Assembly (NCBI RefSeq): GCF_900112665.1
Contig: NZ_FOMN01000001.1
Location: 502 to 64,501, forward strand
Length of the DNA: 64,000 nt
DNA from: Lactobacillus bombicola
GTDB lineage: Bacteria; Bacillota; Bacilli; Lactobacillales; Lactobacillaceae
Direction: 5' to 3'
Position 1 is the first letter of the stretch. The number at the start of each line of letters is the position of its first letter. The notes beneath the pieces were generated by a model. It was not told the DNA's origin, ran no database searches, and saw only the letters and a list, made by a program, of their open reading frames with translations. Shown here one piece after another: positions 57,756 through 64,000 of the stretch. Position numbers and translations under genes: made by a program.

Positions 57756-58934
57756 GTGCGCCAAAAATTACATCATCTTGATTTTTCAATTTTGGTACCA
57801 TATTTATTGCTAGTTATTTTTGGAATAATTATGGTATATTCTGCTAGTTCAAACATTATGTTAGTTAATGGTTTTAAGCCAAGTTTTTATGGTATACGGC
57901 AGGCTTGGTATGCCATAATTGCTATTTTTGTTTTTGCTAGCTTAAGTTTCTTTTTAAAATTGGAAATTTTTAAAGAGCGCAAATTTGTTATTTGCTTTTT
58001 AGAAATCAGCTTGATTTTATTACTATATTTAATTGCTTTAAAGATTATTAAAGGTTCTGACGCTGCCGTTAATGGCGCAGTTGGCTGGATTGATCTAAAA
58101 GTAATCAAAATACAGCCACTAGAAATTGCAAAACTAGCCTTGGTCATTTATTTGGCTTATTTTTTAGATCGACACGATGGCAGTTTTAGTAAGGGTAATA
58201 TTGTTGAAAACTTATATCGACCTGCAATTTTAGCTGCATTTATGATGTTTTTAGTAGTTATTGAACCGGATTTAGGCGGTACGGCAATTTTAGCAATGAT
58301 AGTCATTGTTATGTTCTCTTTATCAGGAATCCCGGTTAAAAATGCGTTGATTTTTTTATTTAGTATTGCTGCAACTGTTACTTTACTAGTTTTTTTAATT
58401 ATTCATTGGAATCCTAAATTCTTACAAGATAATTATCAATATCAACGACTAATGTCTTTTATGCATCCATTTGAACTTGAGCAAAAGGGTGGCGCTCAAT
58501 TGGTTAATTCCTATTATGCTATTCACAATGGTGGCTTGTTTGGTGTTGGTCTAGGTAATAGTATGCAGAAAAGAGGCTATTTACCGGAACCATATACTGA
58601 CTTTATTTTATCTATTATAACTGAAGAACTAGGTGTTATTGGTGCTTTGGTAGTGTTGGGCATATTATTTTATTTAATGTGGCGGATTATGGAAGTTGGA
58701 ATAAAGGCTAAGTCACAATTTAATGCACTAGTTTGTTTTGGCATTACTACAATTATATTTACTGAAACATTATTTAATGTTGGTGCAGTTATTGGACTAT
58801 TACCAATTACAGGAGTTACGTTGCCATTTATTTCATATGGGGGGTCGTCCTTAATTGTTTTATCTACGGCAATAGGACTTGCTCTTAATATAGCTGCTAA
58901 CGAAAAGATAAGAAGGGAAATGGATAATAGATGA
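57756..58934 (+). CDS. ftsW: Septal peptidoglycan polymerase FtsW
   Basis: The 392-residue SEDS-family glycosyltransferase has ten transmembrane helices and the pattern LVIFGIIMVYSASS, IQPLEIAKLALVIYLAYF, VIEPDLGGTAIL near residue 168, and the C-terminal GVTLPFISYGGSSL. It polymerises lipid II with PBP2x. It could be RodA, but the location away from mre genes and the sequence favour FtsW. GTG start at 57756 after AGGAGG; the longer frame from 57693 includes the typA terminator. Confidence 0.88.
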   Translation: MRQKLHHLDFSILVPYLLLVIFGIIMVYSASSNIMLVNGFKPSFYGIRQAWYAIIAIFVFASLSFFLKLEIFKERKFVICFLEISLILLLYLIALKIIKGSDAAVNGAVGWIDLKVIKIQPLEIAKLALVIYLAYFLDRHDGSFSKGNIVENLYRPAILAAFMMFLVVIEPDLGGTAILAMIVIVMFSLSGIPVKNALIFLFSIAATVTLLVFLIIHWNPKFLQDNYQYQRLMSFMHPFELEQKGGAQLVNSYYAIHNGGLFGVGLGNSMQKRGYLPEPYTDFILSIITEELGVIGALVVLGILFYLMWRIMEVGIKAKSQFNALVCFGITTIIFTETLFNVGAVIGLLPITGVTLPFISYGGSSLIVLSTAIGLALNIAANEKIRREMDNR

Positions 58935-59263
58935 GTGTTAATCAAGACCTGGCTAATACCCAGTTAACTTCGAGACAAGGACTAATTGTTTATCTTAATT
59001 CCATAAGTAATCAATATAAGTTACGTCGTTTCGGTGATATTGTTTATTCTTCAAATAAATTGCGCTATTGTATTCTATATGTCAATCAAAATGATGTGGA
59101 AAAGATAATTACAATATTAGAGGCTCAGGATTTTATCAATTGTATTGAAAAAACTATGGCAGATAACATTAATCTAGACAGTAAGCACATTGAACAACAA
59201 ATAAGCGAAATGGCTAAGACTGCTGGAGAAGAGTTAGAAAAAAATAAAGATATGGAAAATTAA
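58931..59263 (+). CDS. ylbG: YlbG family protein (DUF2129)
   Basis: A 110-residue protein with the DUF2129 core (RQGLIVYLNSISNQYKLRRFGDI, YCILYVNQNDVEKII) and an acidic C-terminal tail. Function unknown. It starts within the last codons of ftsW and lies 2 bp upstream of rsmD, as in B. subtilis ylbG-ylbH. Confidence 0.88.
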   Translation: MSVNQDLANTQLTSRQGLIVYLNSISNQYKLRRFGDIVYSSNKLRYCILYVNQNDVEKIITILEAQDFINCIEKTMADNINLDSKHIEQQISEMAKTAGEELEKNKDMEN

Positions 59264-59265
59264 CG

Positions 59266-59817
59266 ATGAGAATTATTTCTGGTAAATTTGCAAAACGAAA
59301 TTTATTTACTTTGAAGAGTCAAAAAACTAGGCCTACAAGTGATAAAGTCAAAGAATCGTTATTTAACAGTTTAGGCCAATTTTTTACTGGTGGGCAAGTA
59401 TTGGATTTATATGGCGGTAGCGGCGCATTAGCAATAGAAGCAGTCTCACGTGGCTATAGTCACGCAACTATTGTCGATATTAACTATCAAGCAGTCGCGA
59501 TAATTCGGAAAAATGTCGCCTTGACTGGTGAGGAAAACCGATTTGATGTATATAAAATGTCAAGTAATTTAGCACTTAAGCAATTTTCTACTAAAGGGCA
59601 AAAATTTAATTTGGTCTTCTTGGATCCCCCCTATGCTAAGCAGCAAATCAGTACCGATATGCAAAAAATGGTTAGATTAGATTTGCTAGCTGAACAAGCG
59701 ATTGTTGTAGCAGAAACAGATGAAGGAAGTAATTTAGGTGAAGTTAGTGGCTTTAGTTTGGAAAAACAACATCACCTAGGACGAACGATAGTTAGCTTTT
59801 ATCGAAAGGAAAAATAA
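59266..59817 (+). CDS. rsmD: 16S rRNA (guanine966-N2)-methyltransferase RsmD
   Basis: The 183-residue SAM-dependent enzyme has RIISGKFAKRNL, RPTSDKVKESLFNSL, VLDLYGGSGALAIEAVSRG near residue 45 and the N-methyltransferase motif FLDPPYA near 121. Its TAA overlaps the coaD ATG (TAATG). Confidence 0.94.
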   Translation: MRIISGKFAKRNLFTLKSQKTRPTSDKVKESLFNSLGQFFTGGQVLDLYGGSGALAIEAVSRGYSHATIVDINYQAVAIIRKNVALTGEENRFDVYKMSSNLALKQFSTKGQKFNLVFLDPPYAKQQISTDMQKMVRLDLLAEQAIVVAETDEGSNLGEVSGFSLEKQHHLGRTIVSFYRKEK

Positions 59818-60311
59818 TGACCAAAGCACTCTTTCCTGGCAGTTTTGATCCAGTTACTAACGGACACGTTGGAATAATTAAGCAGGCAGCTAAGTTATTC
59901 GATCAAGTAGATGTATTAATAATGACTAATACTGCTAAGCATTGTCTTTTTTCACCTGATGAACGAGTAAATTTGGTTGAAGATGCAGTAAGTAATTTAG
60001 CCAACGTTCAAGTTATCAAAAGACCCGACCAACTGACAGTCAATGTTGCACGGCAATTAGGTGCGACGGCAATTGTTCGCGGTGTACGGAATACAGAGGA
60101 TTTCTTATATGAACAGCAAATTGCAGCCATGAATAAAGTTCTGGCACCAGAAATTGAGACAATTTTATTATTTACTCAACCTCAAGAAAGTTTTGTTGCT
60201 TCAAGTATCGTTAAGGAAGTTGCACGGTTTGAGGGAGAAGTTGAATCATTTTTACCAGTAGCTGCTGCTCGGGAATTGAAGAAAAAAATGAGGTCAATTA
60301 ATAATGACTAA
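59817..60311 (+). CDS. coaD: Phosphopantetheine adenylyltransferase
   Basis: The 164-residue nucleotidyltransferase has ALFPGSFDPVTNGHVGII with the (T/H)xGH-type site, IVRGVRNTEDFLYE and SFVASSIVKEVARF near the C-terminus. It performs the penultimate step of coenzyme A synthesis. Coupled to rsmD by a one-base overlap, and it overlaps the next gene by 8 bp. Confidence 0.95.
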   Translation: MTKALFPGSFDPVTNGHVGIIKQAAKLFDQVDVLIMTNTAKHCLFSPDERVNLVEDAVSNLANVQVIKRPDQLTVNVARQLGATAIVRGVRNTEDFLYEQQIAAMNKVLAPEIETILLFTQPQESFVASSIVKEVARFEGEVESFLPVAAARELKKKMRSINND

Positions 60312-61353
60312 TACGAAGCAACAAAATAAAAAAAGTAAGCAAACTACATTTGAATGGCTACTTTTAATTCTAACGATATTAGCAATAATTGTTGGCTTAA
60401 GTTGGCCAACTAATTATTATATTGAAATGCCTGGTGAGGCTGTGGCCACTAATCACTTTATTAAAAGCCAAAAAAAAGTACCCCCAAATTTTTATTTGGT
60501 TACGGTTAGTGAAACTAGTCAACCGGCATCAGTTTTGGAATATCTGCTAAGTTACACCCAAAAATTTGCTACTAGAGTACCCAAAGATGAACTATTAGGC
60601 AATGCTACCAATAGTCAATATCAAGAATTACAAAAATGGTATATGCAAACTAGTCAGCAGAATGCCATTTATTATGCTGCTAAAAGAGCTAGATTAAGGC
60701 CAAAGTTAAATTATGAAGGCGTCTATGTGATGCAAGTGCAAAAGAATTCTAGCTTTAAAAATAAACTCAAGGTTGGCGATACAGTTCTTGGCGCTGATCA
60801 TTATAACTTTCATTCAACTGCAGAAATGATGTCATACTTTCAAAAGAAAAAGATTGGTACAAAAGTTAAAATTAAAGTTTTACGAAACCAAAAGTACTAT
60901 ACTTTTTCCGGAAAAATTATTAAAGTTGCAGGCACTGGCAAGGCCGGAATTGGCATTCAGTTAGTTGAACATATTAAAGTAACTACCAAGCCTAAACTTA
61001 AAATTGATGCTGGTGAAATCGGTGGTCCATCGGCAGGTTTAATGTTTACGTTAACAAGTTATGAAATTTTTACTCAAGGTAAATTAGCTAAGGGACATAA
61101 GATAGCGGGTACTGGTACAGTTACACCTGATGGTAAAGTTGGTGTCATTGGTGGAGTAGACAAAAAAGTTGTGGCTGCTGATAAAGCTGGAGCAGAAGTG
61201 TTTTTTGCTCCAACGGATACTTCGGTAGTCAAACAATCTGAAAGTAATTATGTAGTTGCTAAAAAAATTGCCCAAAAAATTGGTACTAAAATGAAAATAG
61301 TTCCAGTGCGTACAGTCGATGATGCAATAAACTATTTGACAAATAATTATTAA
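60304..61353 (+). CDS. Membrane-anchored PDZ-Lon-type serine protease (SepM/YlbL family)
   Basis: The 349-residue protein has one N-terminal transmembrane helix (residues about 15-37), a PDZ domain (about 135-215, EGVYVMQVQKNSSFKNKLKVGDTVLG) and a Lon-like domain. The catalytic serine is in GGPSAGLMF near residue 242 and the lysine in GGVDKKVVAA near 287. In streptococci SepM trims a competence pheromone; here its position next to comEA and comEC is notable, though the ylbL-comE order is also common without that role. Confidence 0.9.
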   Translation: MTNTKQQNKKSKQTTFEWLLLILTILAIIVGLSWPTNYYIEMPGEAVATNHFIKSQKKVPPNFYLVTVSETSQPASVLEYLLSYTQKFATRVPKDELLGNATNSQYQELQKWYMQTSQQNAIYYAAKRARLRPKLNYEGVYVMQVQKNSSFKNKLKVGDTVLGADHYNFHSTAEMMSYFQKKKIGTKVKIKVLRNQKYYTFSGKIIKVAGTGKAGIGIQLVEHIKVTTKPKLKIDAGEIGGPSAGLMFTLTSYEIFTQGKLAKGHKIAGTGTVTPDGKVGVIGGVDKKVVAADKAGAEVFFAPTDTSVVKQSESNYVVAKKIAQKIGTKMKIVPVRTVDDAINYLTNNY

Positions 61354-61385
61354 AAAAGCTCAGAAAAAATTCTGAGCTTTTTTTT
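61352..61385. terminator. Intrinsic terminator
   Basis: AAAAAAGCTCAGA pairs with TCTGAGCTTTTTT (13 bp). Separates the SepM-like gene from comEA. Confidence 0.93.
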
Positions 61386-61415
61386 CGTATATAACCTTAA
61401 GGAGGAAAAAAGGAT

Positions 61416-62126
61416 ATGAATTGGGAAAAAATTAGGGATTGGCTCATTGAGCATAAGCAATACGTCATTATAGGAGTGATTTTTATTTTTATTGTATTTT
61501 GGAATAAATATGAAAATCATGCACCAACCGTTGATGACCAGTTGGGCATTAAACCAACGCATGTTCAAAAAAATACTTCAACTAAGCAAAAACAGCAGAA
61601 AAATGAAGGTGATAAGCCACAGCTTGTAGCAAAAAATAGTGATATAACTTGCGATATTTCAGGTGCTATCAAGCACCAAGGAGTCTATACTTTAAAAAAT
61701 GGTGCAAGACTACAGGAACTAATAACGGCAGCAGGTGGAATTGTAAGCAATGCCCAGCTAAAAAATGTAAATCGAGCATTAATTTTAAAAGATCAAGACA
61801 AGATTCACATTCCATATAAAGGTGAGAAAATCAAAATCAGTGAAATAATTATTTCTGCTAATTCAAGTCAAGGTGAAGCAGCAAGTACCTCTGCGACCGC
61901 AGTAGCAGCTACTAATTCTAATCAATCGGCTACGGGGAAAGTAAATATCAATACTGCAAACGAACAGGATTTACAAAAGCTAACTGGGATTGGTGAAAAA
62001 AAGGCAGCTCAAATACTTGCTTATCGTCAAAAAAATGGTCTTTTTAAAAGAATTGAAGATTTAAAGCAAGTTTCAGGTATTGGAGATAAAACTTTTGCAG
62101 CACTCAAAAATCAACTGGAAATTTAG
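61416..62126 (+). CDS. comEA: Competence protein ComEA (DNA receptor)
   Basis: The 236-residue protein has an N-terminal membrane anchor (residues about 17-36, YVIIGVIFIFIVFW), an SLBB-type domain (about 70-135, CDISGAIKHQGVYTLKNGARL) and a C-terminal double helix-hairpin-helix (KVNINTANEQDLQKLTGIG…QVSGIGDKTFAAL) that binds double-stranded DNA. AAGGAGG supports the ATG. It captures DNA for uptake. Confidence 0.94.
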   Translation: MNWEKIRDWLIEHKQYVIIGVIFIFIVFWNKYENHAPTVDDQLGIKPTHVQKNTSTKQKQQKNEGDKPQLVAKNSDITCDISGAIKHQGVYTLKNGARLQELITAAGGIVSNAQLKNVNRALILKDQDKIHIPYKGEKIKISEIIISANSSQGEAASTSATAVAATNSNQSATGKVNINTANEQDLQKLTGIGEKKAAQILAYRQKNGLFKRIEDLKQVSGIGDKTFAALKNQLEI

Positions 62127-64000
62127 GCAGCAGTTACAGCCAGGATTTTTTTTACTTACTGCGCTCTTATTTATTGACTTGAGTTTTTTAATATATCAGT
62201 GTTCCAAAATAGAACAAACAATTGTTTGTAGTTTATTCGGATTATATTTTATTTATTTATTATTAAAAAAATATTCAGCTTTAAAAAATGTATTAGCATT
62301 ATTTTTGATTTTAGCAGCTGTAAGTGTAACTTTAAACAGGCCCCATCCAACTTTTTCCCTTACTAGTAGTTCTTCAATTGAACTTTATCCTGATCAAATA
62401 AGCTTAAAGGATAATTGGCTTACTGGGGTGGGTAAGGTAAAAGGAACTCCAGTTTTAGTAACAGCAACTATTACGGATATGCAAAAAAAGCAACTGGAAC
62501 GTGGGTATCAAGTAGTTTTAACTGAACTTAATGGGGAAGTTAAAAAAATTGATCAAGCAACTAATTATGGTCAATTCGATTTACGTAAATATTACTTAGG
62601 AAAAAATGTAACGCAGCAGGTTAATTTAAAGAGTTGCCATATTAAAACTAGAGTAGTTGGAATAATAAATTATTTACATTATTTACGCTTTTGTTTACAG
62701 TCGTATTTTAAAAAAATGCCACAATTACTGTGCTTTTTTAGTAGTGAGTTGATACTAGGGGAAAATCCTAGTCAAGCTAATCAGTCGATTCTAGACAATT
62801 ATCGCGATCTTGGCGTTATTCATATCTTGAGTATTTCAGGGTTACATGTAGGCATATATACTATACTTATTAGCACAATCTGCTGCTATTTTAAATTAAC
62901 AGAATTTGAAACTTTTGCTTGCTGTGTGCCACTTTTATTAGGAGGAATTTTTTTTAGTAATTACCAAGCAGGTTTTATTCGGGCCAGCTTATCTTATTTT
63001 TTAAGTCAGATGCTTAAATTTCATCGCTTTCCAATTGCTAAATTAGACTTACTAGGGCTGACATGCTTAATCCATTTATTAATTGATCCACGTTTAATGA
63101 TGCAAGCTGGGGCTCTTTTAAGTTATGTACTTAGTTTGGGCTTAGCTATTACAGATAAGCTACCTAATTTTAAACAGTCATTATTATTAAATATCTTTTT
63201 AGTCCCTTTGCTATTATTCTTCTTTTTCCAGTTAAATCTATTAACTGTAATTTTCAATTTGTTGATTGTGCCTTATTTTAACTACATTATACTGCCACTT
63301 ACTTTTATAAATTTACTAACTTTTAACCTTGTACCTAGCATGGGTGCGGCTTTTGAAAAAATTTTAATGCTAGGAGAGCAACAAATTGGTAGCCTATCGG
63401 CTTCTAAAATTGGCCTATTAACTTTTGGTAAAATCAATTGGTGGCAATGCCTACTGCTAATTAGCTTAACAGTAATTTTACTAGCTGATCAGAATGAGCC
63501 CTATTTTAATCGGTCACAACGAAAGTGGCTCTTTCAAAGTATAGGGTGGCTATACCTGATCTTGTTTTTAATGATTCATTTTCCATTAACTGGTCAAGTA
63601 ACTTTTATTGATGTTGGGCAAGGAGATAGCATTTTAATTACAACGCCTTTTCCTAGAAGAGCTTATCTGATAGATACTGGTGGTAAGCTTAATTTTAGTA
63701 AGCAAAAAGTACAACCACAAATCAATAAAATTACGCTTCCCTTTTTAAAAGCTCAGGGAATTAGCAGACTTAATGGCATTTTTGTAACGCATAAGGATAC
63801 TGACCATATTGGAGATTTAGGACCACTTATGAGTCAAATTCCAGTCGAAAGATTATATTTTGCACAAGGGTTGATGGCTAATCCTTCTTTTAAAAAGCGT
63901 ATAGAAAAGCACATAAAATTGAATCAGCTAGTACAATTACTAGCGGGACAAGAAATTAAGGAACCACAAATTAAATTTAATATCGTTTATCCCTTTAAGC
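62095..64000 (+). CDS. comEC: Competence channel protein ComEC, 5' part
   Basis: A frame of 635 codons runs off the window end. It has an N-terminal domain with membrane segments, the ComEC competence domain (ILSISGLHVGIYTILI near residue 244), many transmembrane helices, and the start of the C-terminal metallo-beta-lactamase-like domain (TFIDVGQGDSILI, FVTHKDTDHIGDLG near 565). It forms the channel for single-stranded DNA. Best start is TTG at 62095, 9 nt after GGAG, inside comEA (32-bp overlap); no ATG serves. Confidence 0.92.
   Translation, partial: MQHSKINWKFRQQLQPGFFLLTALLFIDLSFLIYQCSKIEQTIVCSLFGLYFIYLLLKKYSALKNVLALFLILAAVSVTLNRPHPTFSLTSSSSIELYPDQISLKDNWLTGVGKVKGTPVLVTATITDMQKKQLERGYQVVLTELNGEVKKIDQATNYGQFDLRKYYLGKNVTQQVNLKSCHIKTRVVGIINYLHYLRFCLQSYFKKMPQLLCFFSSELILGENPSQANQSILDNYRDLGVIHILSISGLHVGIYTILISTICCYFKLTEFETFACCVPLLLGGIFFSNYQAGFIRASLSYFLSQMLKFHRFPIAKLDLLGLTCLIHLLIDPRLMMQAGALLSYVLSLGLAITDKLPNFKQSLLLNIFLVPLLLFFFFQLNLLTVIFNLLIVPYFNYIILPLTFINLLTFNLVPSMGAAFEKILMLGEQQIGSLSASKIGLLTFGKINWWQCLLLISLTVILLADQNEPYFNRSQRKWLFQSIGWLYLILFLMIHFPLTGQVTFIDVGQGDSILITTPFPRRAYLIDTGGKLNFSKQKVQPQINKITLPFLKAQGISRLNGIFVTHKDTDHIGDLGPLMSQIPVERLYFAQGLMANPSFKKRIEKHIKLNQLVQLLAGQEIKEPQIKFNIVYPFK

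Overview
The window is AT-rich chromosomal DNA from a Gram-positive Firmicute. The evidence points to Lactobacillus in the strict sense (delbrueckii/acidophilus type): several proteins end in or contain SLAP (lactobacillar S-layer) domains, there is an Apf-type secreted LysM protein, lactobacillar DUF families occur (DUF1831, DUF1828-like, DUF3397, DUF4044, YueI), valS and ileS have T-box leaders, and RNase J is paired with RpoY. The species cannot be fixed from the sequence alone. No rRNA, tRNA, complete IS element, prophage or CRISPR array was seen.

Layout. 1-1.8 kb: the 3' end of a giant surface adhesin (DUF1542-like repeats, a 39-bp tandem repeat, four C-terminal SLAP repeats). 1.9-4.6 kb (minus): rarA, yueI and rpsD with a structured, probably S4-autoregulated leader. 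4.7-6.5 kb: ezrA. 6.5-8.2 kb: a degraded stretch with a likely hicA remnant, one intact secreted protein and other gene debris. 8.2-10.8 kb: cysteine desulfurase plus thiI behind a structured leader. 10.8-16.3 kb: T-box valS, folC, a HAD phosphatase and radC. 16.3-18.8 kb: mreBCD. 18.8-19.4 kb: small membrane proteins (DUF4044, DUF3397). 19.5-33 kb: the dcw cluster mraZ-rsmH-ftsL-pbp2x-mraY-murD-murG-divIB-ftsA-ftsZ-sepF-ylmG-ylmH-divIVA. 33-37.9 kb: T-box ileS, a cold-shock-like protein, Nudix hydrolase, tail-anchored protein and MTA/SAH nucleosidase. 37.9-40.6 kb: a second cysteine desulfurase, DUF1831 and mnmA. 40.7-46.8 kb: histidine phosphatase, TPR protein, recD2, a DUF1828-like protein, an MFS transporter and a GNAT enzyme that seems to need an ATT start. 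46.9-51.2 kb: a cell-surface island with a broken SLAP gene, an Apf-type protein, an unknown secreted protein and an intact SLAP-FIVAR paralogue. 51.2-51.9 kb: gene debris. 51.9-55.6 kb (minus): dagK, rnjA, rpoY and def. 55.7-64 kb: typA behind a terminator/antiterminator-like leader, ftsW, ylbG, rsmD, coaD, a SepM-like protease, comEA and a truncated comEC.

Function. Most of the window is core housekeeping: septal and lateral wall synthesis (mreBCD, dcw cluster, ftsW, ezrA, sepF, divIVA), translation and tRNA thiolation (valS, ileS, rpsD, thiI, mnmA, each thiolase with its own sulfur donor), RNA decay and transcription (rnjA, rpoY), and DNA repair (rarA, radC, recD2). Accessory content is limited to the window start, 6.5-8.2 kb and 46.9-51.9 kb. 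There, paralogous SLAP proteins and decayed toxin/Fic-like fragments suggest turnover of surface genes.

No convincing new multi-gene system was found. The observations most worth testing are the typA attenuator-like leader, the iscS-thiI leader, the 10-bp periodic MraZ operator, the ATT-start GNAT gene and the decaying SLAP paralogue.
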